From contig NC_047081.1 in the NCBI RefSeq assembly GCF_902459465.1, positions 10,073,883 to 10,137,882 of the forward strand: a DNA stretch of 64,000 nucleotides. Direction: 5' to 3'. Positions 1 through 10,559 of this stretch are shown here, piece after piece. The DNA is from Asterias rubens (taxonomy: Eukaryota > Echinodermata > Asteroidea > Forcipulatida > Asteriidae). Every line of letters begins with the position of its first letter. Positions within the stretch are counted from its first letter, which is position 1. A model generated the notes under the pieces. The model was not told the origin of the DNA. It worked only from the letters and a program-made list of their open reading frames with translations, and searched no databases. Made by a program: the position numbers and the translations under genes.

Positions 1-733
1 GATGAGAGTGCTTGATAGAGTCATCCACTTTTTGGAATTGCTTGCGGCACTCATCAAACTTCTTCAAGGCTTCATCAACAGCTCGACGATAAGATCGAAT
101 GGAATCAATGATCTCAGAGAGATTGTGGTTTGACGCTCGGTGATCAAACACCGCACATTTGAGACACACAAGTAAATCACACGTATCACAATAGAAACAC
201 AGTTCCTGGTCAGTGTGCTTTCGGCACTTTTGTGCTTCAATTTTGTTCTTGTCTTTAGGGCGCTCATTTGATGAGTCGACAGCATGAACGATTTGATGAT
301 GCCTGTGACTTTTTAATTTTGCGTGGTATTTCAGACATGTCTGGCAAAAATTAGCATCACAGTCAACACACCGTGAGACATCTTCAAGACCTTCGTCACA
401 CCAAACGCAAGTCAATACAGGTGGGTTAATGTTCTCCTTTGGACCTTCAAGATTGATGACGTCATCGATAAGCGAGCTCAAGAAAAAGCAGCTAAGAAGA
501 TCCGACAATCCCTCATCTGGGATGGACGTTTCTTTTTTGCATATTGGGCAAATTATAATATCCGTCTTCGGATCCTGTTTGTCTATAAGTTCCTGAAGAC
601 ATTTGAAGCAGAAGCTGTGCAGACAGTCCAGGATTTTCGGATCGGTGAACCGACTCAGACAGATTGGGCATTCGATGTGTACATGTCTAATCTTGCATGT
701 GGTCTCAGTGGTGGGTAGTGCGGCTTCCGCCAT
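1..733 (-). CDS. TRIM-family RING/B-box protein, N-terminal part (copy A, runs off window)
   Basis: Start codon ATG (complement of 731-733). The reading frame stays open to the left edge and encodes about 244 residues. It opens with MAEAALPTTE, followed by a C3HC4 RING finger (CPICLSRF motif near residue 22), two B-box zinc fingers and the start of a coiled coil. Relative to copy C there is no net insertion or deletion over this stretch: 727 bases separate the same landmarks in both. Within the visible part, copy A is therefore the only undamaged one of the three. Proteins of this architecture are usually E3 ubiquitin ligases; here that is family knowledge, not shown by the sequence. The coiled-coil remainder and any NHL propeller lie outside the window, so intactness of the whole gene is unknown. 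Confidence 0.85.
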   Translation of the reverse strand, partial: MAEAALPTTETTCKIRHVHIECPICLSRFTDPKILDCLHSFCFKCLQELIDKQDPKTDIIICPICKKETSIPDEGLSDLLSCFFLSSLIDDVINLEGPKENINPPVLTCVWCDEGLEDVSRCVDCDANFCQTCLKYHAKLKSHRHHQIVHAVDSSNERPKDKNKIEAQKCRKHTDQELCFYCDTCDLLVCLKCAVFDHRASNHNLSEIIDSIRSYRRAVDEALKKFDECRKQFQKVDDSIKHSH

Positions 734-735
734 CT

Positions 736-890
736 TGATGAGAATGGACTCCTGTTATCTGATGAAATAAACCAATGTTAGTTTTACAATCGGTAAGTTA
801 TCCTGAACATCTGACGTCACACTTCGAGGCTTGTGAGTAACGCCAGAGACTGGCCTCCAGCCGGCGTGTATCTTCACCTTTGACCTACAT
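736..890 (-). promoter_or_regulatory. Conserved upstream region of TRIM copy A with CRE-like and DR1-like sites
   Basis: This stretch is nearly identical upstream of all three TRIM copies. It contains a palindromic TGACGTCA (812-819), the core of CREB/ATF sites. It also contains, read on the minus strand, AGGTCAAAGGTGA (874-886), a direct repeat of nuclear-receptor half-sites spaced by one base (DR1, the HNF4/RXR/COUP-TF type). No TATA box was identified. Use in transcription is inferred only from position and motif identity. Confidence 0.4.
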
Positions 891-1107
891 TCATTTCACA
901 GAGATAGGCAGTCAATGCAAGTACATATGCACATGCATGTAAGGTATACAATCTTATTCTGGCTACGGGCCTGTATTTGTTGATCCTAAAAAACACAAAC
1001 TTCAAAAACTCCGCTAATATTTCGTATCTTTCAAACATTTTGTCATAGGATTCAAACAACAGCATGTACTGTGTGAACCAACAAGTGTTTCTACAAAAGG
1101 TTACAAT

Positions 1108-2600
1108 ATGTTATATATACTGATTTTTCCAAGGCATTTGATCGAGTCAACCATGATTTTCTCTTGTACAAACTGAATTCCTACAATATTCATCCAAATG
1201 TATAAATTGTGTTACAAAGTTATCTAACTGGCAGAAAACATACAGTAGTTAGTTGTGGATGGTTTTTCTTCCGAATGGAAAACAGTGCCCTCTGGAATTC
1301 CACAGGGTTTAATTCTAGGACCTCTTTTATTTACATTATTTGTTAACGATCTTCCTGAATGATTAAGTAATAAATGTTTACTTTATGCTGATGATCTAAA
1401 GGTTTTTCGTCAGATTGGTTGCACAGCCGATACTATATCTTTGCAGGCTGACTTAGATAGAATTCTTGACTGGTCTAAGTGGCGTCTATTTCTTAACGTT
1501 AACAAATGTAGCATTTTAACTCTGACTCTTAAGAAGAAGCCTGTCAAATTTGATTATACCTTAGGTGATAATATTCTTACTCGTGTTGATGTCCAAAAAG
1601 ATCTTGGTATTTTTATTGACAGCAGACTCACTTTCAACTCGCATGTTAATACTATTATCAAAAAAGCCAATCGCATGAGTGGTTTAGTATGGCGTAACTT
1701 TCGCTCCTTAAAGAATGAGCGTGTTTTACGTCCTTGTTTTGTTCTCTCATCAGACCTAATCTTGAATTTTGTACCATTGTATTTAACTCTATTTCAGCCC
1801 ATCAAGCACATAGACTAGAGGGAGTTCAGTTTCGTTTTCTCAAATTTATTCATAGGACACTAAATAATGGCACTGTTTATAACTTGGATTATCTTGACCT
1901 ATGTAAAATGTACAGACTTCCACCCCTTAGACAGAGAAGAATATTGAATGACTGTCTATTTCTCTACAAATCTTTCCACAATCATTTTAGCAACACTGAG
2001 TTCAACCCCTTTGCCTTACATGTTCCTAAACGTAATACAAGACAGTCTATAAACACATCTTATATGTGCCAAGGAATCGGGTAGATGTGACAAAGCGTGG
2101 CTTTTTGTCAAGGATTTCCTCCACATATAATAGTATCCATGGTTCTTGTGATGTGTTGGGAGCCCCTTCTCTTAATTCCTTTCGTGGTCAGGTTTTGAGT
2201 GCCATATCCTCTTCCAGTAACTAATGTATACATGTATTTACAGTGTTTTGTTTTATTTTATTTAGTATTGTTTACATCGATTTTTTTTCCTTGTCTTTTT
2301 ATCGTTTATTCTGTTTATAATTTAATGTAGGCTTTTGCTTTTAAAATTTATTTTAAATATATTTTCACAGTCGTTCATGGTGGTCTGTTTCTGTTCCCTA
2401 TTTTATTTTACTTAATCTTCAATGTATGCTTTAATTTCCTTTCCTAAGATGATTCTATTTTAATTGTTAACTTTGTATATATCAGATTGTTTTTATATAG
2501 GCTATATGAATATTTCTTATTGTTTTTTTTTTATCCTTTCCTGTAATTGGCGGCTCGTCTGCTGTTGGTTTGGTCAATAAATATATATATATATATATAT
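1108..2600 (+). mobile_element. 5'-truncated non-LTR retrotransposon (LINE), copy in unit A
   Basis: Translation just after the left junction gives a reverse transcriptase motif A region (DFSKAFDRVNHDF), then a GIPQGSILGPLLF block, YADD at the catalytic site, and a long C-terminal region. The 3' end is an AT-rich untranslated region ending in TCAATAAATA followed by an (AT)n run. No endonuclease or ORF1 is present, so the copy was 5'-truncated on insertion. It is inactive: there is a TGA after NDLPE (about 1360), a frameshift near 1730 and further stops. Clade is probably CR1/Jockey-like from the RT wording. The junctions are defined by comparison with the empty site in unit C near 19035. Confidence 0.85.
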
Positions 2601-2884
2601 AATTCTAATCGGTCACGTGCATTAAGACAACAAAGTCCTACCTCAAGCTGTAGATGCGACTAATGCTCACTGCGCACACTTAAACCTCTTTGATGAATCG
2701 GAAGTGGAAGATGGCCGGCGAACAGTAGGCCCTAATGGATTCTGTACGATAAACAAAGTTTAAAACATTAATTACAAAAAAGTGAACCATCTTCGCCAAC
2801 CTACAAAATGTACTTTGGTACTTCCGCAAAAGCAAATGGGTCATGGTTACCGGGTCATGGTTGGGTTTATAAACCCATGTAAGT

Positions 2885-3225
2885 CACATAAAGCTAGACC
2901 CTAGCTCTAGGGTGTACGTAAAGCGCTCCCCTCTCACCAAGGTGACCTCGGTTCGATTCCCCGCCAGGGCCATGAGTTGAGTTGTGCGTTGGCTCTCTGC
3001 TGTGCCACGAGGGTTTTCCAGACCATCCCGTTTTCCTCCCTCGGGAAAAATCAAACACTTTCGATCTTGGCTGTGCCCCGTGGTCATAATGGGTTGATTG
3101 ATGTGGCTGGCAACCAAAGACGCGCCCTTGCATGCCTGCTTCTCATACACGTCGTAGCCGCGTCCTTCGCAATTCAGCTCTTAGCTGCGAGTAAGGATGG
3201 TTAGCCCCCCAAATTATTATTATTA
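2885..3225 (+). mobile_element. tRNA-derived SINE, copy in unit A
   Basis: A GGTTCGATTCC B-box (2950-2960) lies about 35 bases after an A-box-like TAGCTCTAGGGTG, which is the spacing of an RNA polymerase III promoter in a tRNA. A tRNA-unrelated body and an ATT-rich tail near 3220 follow. The same element sits at the same place in units B and C, so it was present before the units duplicated. Confidence 0.6.
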
Positions 3226-3227
3226 CT

Positions 3228-3400
3228 ATTATTATATATCAAATAATAAACCACAAGGGAAACTGACTGGGTGCATTTTTAAATGATTTAGGATTGAACA
3301 AAGAAAAATTGACTGGAGCGGGATTTGAACCAACGACCTCCGGTTTAACGTGCCGGCGCTCTACCAACTGAGCTATCTAGCCCTATGTTGGTGGTCTCCA
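3228..3400 (-). mobile_element. tRNA-Asn-like SINE, present only in unit A
   Basis: Read on the minus strand, 3385-3312 folds as a tRNA: A-box TAGCTCAGTTGG, an anticodon loop with GTT at positions 34-36 (asparagine type), and B-box GGTTCAAATCC. The acceptor and T stems carry mismatches. A body and A/T-rich tail extend to about 3230. Units B and C lack the insert at the same place: there the ATT repeat joins directly to AAGTAGTTTCTCAG. A related element lies near 41680-41820. I call it a SINE rather than a tRNA gene because of the imperfect stems and the shared body. Confidence 0.65.
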
Positions 3401-4469
3401 ACAAGTAGTTTCTCAGAACTGGGAAAACCCATCGTACTCTACCACACATGGTTCAATGGGGCAAAACTTCATAATAGCATTATACACATTGTACACACTC
3501 TGTGCCTACATGTGCACCGTTTAATACCAACCATTGTGCTAGTGTGTGCTACATGATGATTATCTCACATATCAATGGATGGTGTTCGTGTCATAGAGCT
3601 ATTATATAGCCATCATGGTTTGTGCATAGGGCAAGGAACAGCTCTATGGTTCGTGGAAATAGAAAATGAATGATGTGACAAATAAATAAAAGAACTATTA
3701 TGAACGAATAATTAAGAATAAGATTAACAATGTAACACGAAGACTTCAGTCTAGTGTAGTTGTGTTTCATGAAAAACAAAAAACTTCTATAATACTAAAA
3801 ACATCGGTAATGGTGTTTCATTCAATACGTCACAAAATACAAGACCGTGCACTACTGTTTATAGTCATATCATGGAGGTAGAATAGAGCTAAGTTCATGT
3901 ACATGTAAATTACATGTATGTACTGTACACGTACTGTAGTGTTTAGTGTGAACAAGTAGCATAAACCTGTCACCTGTGTCACTTCATGGTTCATGGAGGT
4001 AGAAATAGCCCCATGCCATAGATGGTCATCATGTTCATTAAAATTAAGACAACATAGACTCTAGATCAGGTAAAGTCCTACCTCAAGCTGTCGATGTGAC
4101 TAATGCTCACTGCGTACACCTGAACTTCTTCGTTGGATATTAAGTGGAATATTGCTGGTTGTAACGTTCAAAAAGCAGTGCACCCCTTCGCCAACTAACT
4201 CGACACCGATGTGTGTGAATGTATTCAGTAGTACACGCCCAGATCTGCTGTGCGTAAATGCACTAGTAGCAATTTCTCCCTACTGGAAAAACCCACTGTG
4301 ATGCATTCTACGGTGGCCTGTTGCAACCATTGCGATAGTGTGCACTGATAATTTCCTCATTTCAATGACATTTCGTATCTGATGTGTGCTGTGGAACTTG
4401 ATGTTTTTTAAGTCTAATATAATTGAATATTGAATAATTAAGTACTGGCTGGTTGAACATTGAATCTGG
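3401..4469. other. Spacer of unit A without recognisable gene
   Basis: AT-rich DNA that matches the unit B spacer (about 12650-13722) and, in part, both halves of the unit C internal duplication. No open frame with protein-like character on either strand. The text CATGGAGGTAGAA recurs several times. Confidence 0.5.
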
Positions 4470-4849
4470 TTAAAGGCGGTGGACACTATTGGTAATTACT
4501 CAATATAGCATTAAACCTCATTTGGTAAAGAGTAATGGGGAGAGGTTGGCAGTATAAAACATTGTGAGAAACGGCTCCCTCTGAAGTGGAGTAGTTTTCG
4601 AGATAAAAGTAATTTTCCACGAAATTGATTTCGAGACCTCAAGTTTAGAACTTGAGGTCTCGAAATCAACCATCTTAACGCACACAACTTCGTGTGACTA
4701 GAGTGTTTTCTTCTTTCATTATTATCTCGCAACTTTGATGACCGGTTGAGCTCAAATTTTCACAGGTTAGTTATTTTATGCATATGTTGAGATACACCAA
4801 CTGTGAAGGCTAGTCTTTGACAGTTACCAATAGTGTCCACTGCCTTTAA
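4470..4849. mobile_element. Palindromic MITE with TTAA ends (family 1), unit A
   Basis: Flanked by TTAA on both sides, with terminal inverted repeats of about 28 bases (GTGGACACTATTGGTAA at the left, its complement at the right). The centre (about 4627-4670) is a second perfect hairpin: TTTCGAGACCTCAAGTT and its complement. There is no coding capacity. TTAA target-site duplications are typical of piggyBac-type transposases, but the terminal bases do not look canonical, so the mobilising family is uncertain. It sits at the same site in unit B and so predates that duplication. Confidence 0.8.
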
Positions 4850-4904
4850 ACATTGAATCTGGCTGGTTAAACTAAGCCATTAGATACTTTCGGTACAGGG
4901 AAAA

Positions 4905-5140
4905 AAAAGAATTCACAGATTTACAAATAACTTAAAGCCATTGGACACTTTCGGTAAACAGTATTGTCCAAGGCCCACACTTCGTGTATCACAACTGATA
5001 TACAAAGTAAAAAACCTGTGAAAATTTAGGCTAAATTGGTCATCGGAGTCAGGAGAAAATAACGGGTAAAACCCCACCCTTGTTTCCGCACGTTTTGCCG
5101 TGTCATGACATGTTTTTAATTGTTTTGTGCACGCGGTATA
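4905..5140. mobile_element. Partial MITE-like repeat related to family 1
   Basis: Contains CCATTGGACACTTTCGG, then text resembling the right arm of family 1 (tail AACCTGTGAAAATTT, then TCATCGGAGTCAGGAGAAAATAA). A homologous copy is at about 14170-14370, and a longer one at about 45300-45630 shares the CACAGATTTACAAATAACT start. It seems to be a distinct but related subfamily whose other arm is missing here. Confidence 0.45.
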
Positions 5141-6196
5141 CATGGACACCGTACCTTCCGACTTCAGTTTTCGTATCCCACCTACGTCATAACACCATGA
5201 ACTGTGTGCATTGAACATGACCTTCCACAATCGTGTCTGCCGTATCAACATTGTATGCAAATAACTGACATAGTGTAAACCATTTGACTTTTATGATACT
5301 ACAAGCACAATCCAGTTTGCTGCTTTTCACGGTACATCATGTTCTCGGGGAACCTATTCTCAAAATGGCGTTCATGCATGCCATTGAGATATGAATAGTT
5401 TTTCGTTGAGTACATTTGGGTACTGATTCCTGTTTGGCAAGTTATACACCATGGAGGTAGAATTACATGGCTGTCTGTGGAAGGAAGGTTATATGAAAAC
5501 AGACGATACGTTTTGCTACATGGTTTCCACATACTTCAAAAAAGGACCAGTTACCCATTAAAACAACTGCGAGTAGAAATGTCAAACAAGAATAATTATT
5601 GCAGGAAATTATGACTCCCCATATGCTGATATATGGCGAGCGTGTAAGACAGTGGCTGCGTGTGACGTCATCAGTGGAAGGGGTCAAAGGGCGGAAGTTC
5701 CTTCCGCCGCAAATCGACGCCTTTTGAAAATGAATTCGCTAAAAAGAATATTGGTGCAGGATTTCTTTAGAATTGTAATAAAAGACAGGAGAGCGGGTGG
5801 GGTCCTGTGGGTTGTTTTTAGTTTGTGAGAAAAGGCTGCTCCGAGGGGAGTTGGGGCAGGGGGGTGGGGTGTGTGTCTCGTGACACTGGTGGAAGGTAAT
5901 ACGGACTGATAGTGTTAAACCAATGATGTTTTTTGCTGTTTATTTGTTTGTTCGTCCGTTCCCCCCTTTTTATAGGGGGGGGGGGTAGTTCTGACCTATT
6001 GGGGTTAGAGGTCACGTTTATAGTAAATCAATTAATCCTTTTGAGGAAGTTTTGGGATAAAGAGAATAATGTATGTTGGTGTTTCGTGTCTTTGGTTTCC
6101 CTGGAAATGGTTGATGCTTCATTGAATCGAACCTTCTTGGTATTTTACCACCAACATGGCACATCCCGTCTTCTATTTATAACCTTTGTCATAGTA
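5141..6196. other. Unit A spacer segment missing from unit B
   Basis: No gene recognised. The equivalent stretch is deleted in unit B, where the flanking text joins near 14370. A diverged relative is found in unit C: the phrase AGAGAATAATG followed by GTGTCTTTGGTTTCC occurs at about 6060-6095 and again near 23610-23645. Includes a G-run at 5976-5987. Confidence 0.4.
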
Positions 6197-6682
6197 TAAA
6201 GACAGCAAAAAAAGTAACGCGGCTGTTGTAAAAGCACATATAATTTTAAACTTGTTACTCCTATTCATAAAATGAAAATACACCGAAACGGACAATTTTA
6301 TTACGGTGATTTTGACACCTTTTTTGTTACAATCGGTCGAGTATTGTTGTCGCGGTAGGTGCCCAGTTCCACAGTGTTGCAGTAACTCATATTGACATGA
6401 TTACTCTCTCCTCTGATTCAGCGTGAAGCTAATAGCGGGAATTTTGAAAAGCTGTTCTTGTCAATAGCAGTTACTGCAACAATAGAAATGGGCATTTTTC
6501 ACCTGCAAGCACTTACCGCGACAACAACACTCGACCAATTATAACAACCGATGTGTCAAAATCACCGTAATTAAATTTTCCGTCTCCTGGTATAATCAAT
6601 TTTAGAAAACGAGTAACAAGTTTAAAATTATATTTTTAGGTGCTTTTACAACAGCTGGGCGTTACTTTTTTTGCTGTCTTTA
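6197..6682. mobile_element. Long-TIR fold-back element (MITE family 3), unit A
   Basis: Starts TAAAGACAGCAAAAAAAGTAACGC and ends with the near-perfect complement. The two arms pair over well over 100 bases, including TAAAATTTAATTACGGTGATTTTGACAC-like and TTGTCGCGG blocks. There is no coding content. A rearranged copy lies at about 14585-15065 in unit B, where part of the arm (TTACTCTCTCCTCTGATTCA) is duplicated. Target duplication is probably short and was not resolved. Confidence 0.7.
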
Positions 6683-7664
6683 ATCAAGATATATGCAACG
6701 AACTCGTACATGGTTCAGTGCACTATGTGTAGGGGGGGGGCATGTTGATTATATTGGCCCTAGTATGAACACCAAGAAAAACCTTTAAGAATTGAAGAAT
6801 AAACTTCTTTCCGCGGAGAGTTGATTTGATGGTTTATTCTTAAAAACTGAAGCTCAACTTGAATAAAGCTTTAGGGAATCAAATTACAGTTGAATGTCAT
6901 AAATTTCTTCAGTTTACTAGAACTACATATTAAAATGATTTAACGGTAGAATAGCAGGAAAATACATTGTCTATCAACCACAGTATTTAGTTATATACAT
7001 ATTGTTTGAAAGTCCGACAAACCAAAGATTTGAAATATAACTATTATTATCAACTGAGTGATTTGGTTCGAATAGGAAGTGCATAGCGGTAGCGCAAAGC
7101 AAATGCATTTTACAAGCCTTTAATAATTTTATATTTATTTTCTTTTTTTGTCTTCATTAGGTAGCATTATATTATACACTAAACATTATTAACTGTCATG
7201 TCTGAAGGTGGTGCCCTAGCATTGGCTCTGTATCCAACGGCATATCTGAAGTAAAACTGTACTATTATTAAACAATGTCATCGATTTTTCGAAGAATGAT
7301 AACATCAGTTACTTCAATTGTTAATTATTTACTTATCAAGTGAAGGCTTTTATTTTTTTTTAAAACGTGGCGTGATTATAATAATAAGGCCATACGGTCC
7401 GAAGCATAAAGGCAATCAAAGGGCACTTAATTTTAAAAGCTGTAAATGATTTAAAAGTAAGTTAAAAGTTTGCGGATAGCAACCATATTAAGATAATTCT
7501 TACGATTTTTATTTCTCTTTTCCCACAGTTCACTCTTGAGAAATTCGATGCTAACTTGACACCATTGGCCATTTTCCGGATCTGGGATCCCTACAACCTT
7601 GTTACTATCTCGTGTCAATGCTTCGGTTTGCTGTCAACAATCTAAAGTGATTTATCAGACTTGG
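6683..7664. other. Unit A spacer, no gene seen
   Basis: AT-rich, colinear with about 15066-16004 in unit B and highly similar to it. Small indels separate the copies; for example about 50 bases after ATATACATATTGTT are present here but absent in B. No protein-like frame. Confidence 0.5.
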
Positions 7665-7808
7665 TTAAGGCCGAGTTATAGTCGGTCGCGCGATGGTCGG
7701 GCGTCGGAAACCTTGACGCGCGATCATAAAAAGACACGGTTTTTAGGCCTCAGTCTTAGGATTGCGCGTAAGAATTCCGTCGCGCGACCGACTATAAACC
7801 GGCCTTTA
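7665..7808. mobile_element. GC-rich short palindromic element (family 4), unit A
   Basis: Begins TTAAGGCCGAGTTATAGTCG and ends with the complement (CGACTATAAACCGGCCTTTA). The arms carry GTCGCGCGA, which is strikingly GC-rich against AT-rich surroundings. About 144 bp, non-coding. The copy at 16005-16160 carries an extra GACCATCGCGC repeat in the right arm. Confidence 0.65.
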
Positions 7809-8278
7809 CGGTTCTTACTGGAGACGTTGTCTTCTCATAGTAAGGTATTATACATGAGAGCTGCTCATCATCAACCAACATTCGTAGCTCTACACTCTTT
7901 GTAATCTAGGTGGCTGCTTATAAAATGGAAAATCATGGAGTCTAGTAAAACCACGTTTTCCTAGCTAGATAACTGAACATGAAGCTTGGAGTTTCCTCCT
8001 GAGCGGTCTCTGGCTGTGATTTACTTCACAATAATTGTCACGATTTTACATCAGACCATTTTTTGTTTGGTTAACCGGAACAAGGGACATAACTTTATAA
8101 ATGACTCAATGCAAAGCGAGAGTCGAACAATCATAAAGTTATTGGTACGTATTGGATACTATTTTGAATGTACACTTTGTCCGAATGACAGATTATTTAC
8201 ATTCTTGTCGAATGACTGGGTAAGTCTCTCGTTTATTTGTTATTGTTTAACTTTGTAAGTATAGAATTTCCTTGGCAT

Positions 8279-9124
8279 TCACCATATTGTACCCATTTCG
8301 ACCATGATGTTCTGGACTCGATGCAAGACCTTGACCGACCATTTATCAGCCGCGATGAGGTCACCGGTAGGAGTAAATGTCATGCCAAAAGGATAGTACA
8401 AACCACGAGCTACACATCCAATGTGCTCACCTGATGCATCATAATGATGTATCTCACTGGTTTCCGAATCGCCGCCACAATGAACAGACACATAGATGTC
8501 TCCAGCATCGTCGCAGCACACACCACCAGGTTTTACAGAGTCACCGTCAATGGAGGTGCTGATATTGAACACCTCGTTTCCCATGAAATCCAGACAAACA
8601 AGTTTCATCTTCCCGTAGTTTGTAAAAATCAGACGCTCCTTGCTGCTTACAGATAGAAAGCAGTCAATATTAAGATCGTCATGATGTATTGTGGCAATAA
8701 TGGATCCATCCATATTATAAAGAGATATTACCTTTCTCTCACTGTCAGCCACTGCAATCCGACCTTTCTTGTCTACAGCAATACCACAAAGTTGACTCTC
8801 TGACTGCCCCTCGACTTGATTCTGTGAGGGTCTGAACTGACGAATGTATCTCAGTTCTCTATCATAAACCTTTACATCCTGTCCGTCAATAACCAGAAGC
8901 AGGTCATCAGAGGTCACCGCGACACCAACAGGTTGTTTTAGTTTACCGTCCTCTGATCCACTTTGACCACCTGTAGATTTGTAATTACCCTTTGATGTAA
9001 ATGTGGATAATAGGCACCTGGCTGTATCATTAACGACAGTGTCACCATTGCTGAAGCAAGCAACGTCTCTTGCCCACTCGAACTCCACCTCACCTTCCCC
9101 TTCTTTACCAAACTCTGTCTTCAC
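8279..9124 (-). pseudogene. NHL-like propeller half of TRIM copy B, separated by a frameshift
   Basis: About 281 residues follow the TRIM coiled coil in another frame. Visible NHL/beta-propeller repeats have the form GxAV...I.VAD...KV...: GVAVTSDDLLLVIDG, GIAVDKKGRIAVADS, GVCCDDAGDIYVSVH and GMTFTPTGDLIAADK. They describe roughly five blades, fewer than the usual six, with N-terminal blades diverged. In copy C the corresponding residues join the coiled coil without a break (LEEEKWEVKTEFGKEG). Here one base is missing near 9135, so the propeller is not translated from the TRIM start. An internal ATG at the start of this frame could in principle initiate, but nothing supports that. NHL propellers of TRIM proteins commonly bind protein or RNA substrates (family knowledge). 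Confidence 0.75.
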
Positions 9125-10251
9125 CTCCCACTTCTTTCCTCTAGTATTTCACCAAGATCTGCATCAGTGACGATATCATGACCTTTGAAAGCGATGAATG
9201 ACTTACTATGCTGCACTGTTTGAAACTGGAGCTCTTTGTGGAAGTCTAAGTTGTGCATAACTTTTGGCTTCAGGTCCAGCAGCTCAAAGTTATCAGCATG
9301 ATGCATCAAGTCATTGACTGAAGCTACGATCTGCTCTGCACGGCTCATCTTATCGTGATTGCTGCTCTGTGTGCTCTCAAATCCCTCACCTCTTTCTTGA
9401 CCAATTTGAGTGATTATTTCTTGAAGGAGGCGTGATTCATTTCTTATCTTAGTGATTTCCTCTTCCTCCTTAGCCACAATATCTCGAAGAGCCCGGTCGA
9501 CCATGAGCTGTAATCTACGATGCGAGTGCTTGATAGAGTCGTCCACTTTTTGGAATTGTTTGCGACACTCGTCAAACTTCTGCAAGGCTTCATCAACAGC
9601 TCGACGATAAGATCGAATGGAATCATTGATCTCAGAGAGATTGTGGCTTGACGCTCGGTGATCAAACACCGCACATTTGAGACACACAAGTAAATCACAC
9701 GTATCGCAATAGAAACACAGGTCCTGGTCACTGTGTTTTCGGCACTTTTGTGGCTCAGTTTTGTTCTTGTCTTTGGGTCGCTCATTTGACGAGCCGACAG
9801 CATCAACGATTTGATGATGCTTGTTATTTTTTAGTTTTGCATGGTTTTTCAGACATGTTTTGCAAAAAATTGCATCACAGTCAACACACCGTGAGACATC
9901 TTCAAGACCTTCGTCGCACCAAACGCAAGTCAAGACAGGTGGGTTAATGTTCTTCTTTGGACCTTCAAGATTGATGACGTCATCAATAAGCGAGCTCAAG
10001 AAAAAGCAGCCAAGAAGATCCGACAATCCCCCGTCTGGGATTGACGTTTCTTTTTTACACATTGGGCAAATAATAGTGTCCGTCTTCGGATCCTGTTTGT
10101 CTATAAGTTCCTGAAGACATTTGAAGCAAAAGCTGTGCAGACAGTCCAGGATTTTCGGATTGGTGAACCGACTCAGGCAGATTGGGCATTCGATGTGTAC
10201 ATGGCTTATCTTGCAAGTGGTCTCAGTGGTGGGTAGTGCGGCTTCGGCCAT
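9121..10251 (-). CDS. TRIM-family RING/B-box/coiled-coil protein, copy B (frameshifted after coiled coil)
   Basis: Intronless frame of 376 residues from ATG at 10251. RING finger C3HC4: Cys22, Cys25, Cys37, His39, Cys42, Cys45, Cys62, Cys65. B-box 1 spans about 109-146, starting CVWCDEG. B-box 2 spans about 170-203, CRKH...C..C..C..C..H. A charged coiled coil covers about 205-330. The frame ends abnormally in LGEILEERSGR because one base is lost relative to copy C (TTCTTTCC here, TTCTCTTCC there, near 9135). Without the shift the protein would continue into an NHL-like propeller (next entry to the left), giving a TRIM2/3/56-like RBCC-NHL protein of about 650 residues. It may still make a propeller-less RBCC protein, or be a pseudogene. 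The E3 ubiquitin-ligase role is inferred from the family. Confidence 0.85.
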   Translation of the reverse strand: MAEAALPTTETTCKISHVHIECPICLSRFTNPKILDCLHSFCFKCLQELIDKQDPKTDTIICPMCKKETSIPDGGLSDLLGCFFLSSLIDDVINLEGPKKNINPPVLTCVWCDEGLEDVSRCVDCDAIFCKTCLKNHAKLKNNKHHQIVDAVGSSNERPKDKNKTEPQKCRKHSDQDLCFYCDTCDLLVCLKCAVFDHRASSHNLSEINDSIRSYRRAVDEALQKFDECRKQFQKVDDSIKHSHRRLQLMVDRALRDIVAKEEEEITKIRNESRLLQEIITQIGQERGEGFESTQSSNHDKMSRAEQIVASVNDLMHHADNFELLDLKPKVMHNLDFHKELQFQTVQHSKSFIAFKGHDIVTDADLGEILEERSGR

Positions 10252-10264
10252 CTTGATGAGAAAG

Positions 10265-10410
10265 GGGTTCTGTTACCTGATGAAATAAACCAATGTTCAT
10301 TTTACAATCGGTAAGTTAGCCTGAACATCTGACGTCACACTTCGAGGCTTGTGAGTAACACCAGAGACTGGCCTCCAGTCGGCGTGTATCTTCACCTTTG
10401 ACCTACATTC
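10265..10410 (-). promoter_or_regulatory. Conserved upstream region of TRIM copy B
   Basis: Same CRE-like TGACGTCA (around 10330) and DR1-like element (complement of 10392-10404) as upstream of copies A and C, at nearly equal distances from the start codon. The upstream DNA has therefore been conserved or duplicated intact with the gene. Confidence 0.4.
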
Positions 10411-10559
10411 ATTTCACAGAGATACGCAGTCAATGCAAGTACATATGCACATGCATGTAAGGTATACAATCACATTCTGGCTACGGGCCTTTATTTGTTG
10501 ATCCTAAAAAACACAAACTTCAAAAACTCCGCTAATATTTCGTATAGCTTTCAAACATT

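Larger units (their letters stand above)
1..8270. repeat. Segmental duplication unit A (truncated by window edge)
   Basis: This is the first of three tandem units. It holds the 5' part of a minus-strand TRIM gene, its upstream region, a truncated LINE, a tRNA-derived SINE, and about 5 kb of spacer. The spacer reappears with high similarity in unit B; for example the text around 7560-7700 matches 15900-16040 almost base for base. The distance between TRIM start codons is 9518 bp (A to B) and 8402 bp (B to C). The difference is explained by insertions and deletions in the spacers. The right boundary is placed where the 3' end of the unit B TRIM gene begins and is approximate. Confidence 0.8.

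Noticed and set aside
1441..2084. Two ordinary genes of unknown function in unit A
   Set aside because: Both are fragments of the decayed LINE reverse transcriptase.
3312..3385. Functional tRNA-Asn gene on the minus strand
   Set aside because: Acceptor, anticodon and T stems have mismatches, and the tail is shared with another tRNA-like element at 41676-41820; a SINE fits better.
7599..7904. Arg-rich frame of 101 residues in units A and B
   Set aside because: Runs through the GC-rich palindromic element; not protein-like and disrupted differently in unit B.
9444..9806. Minus-strand 120-residue frame overlapping the TRIM gene
   Set aside because: Shadow of the TRIM coding frame; the same shadow appears in copies A and C (for example MLSTHQMSA and MMLSTHQMSD).
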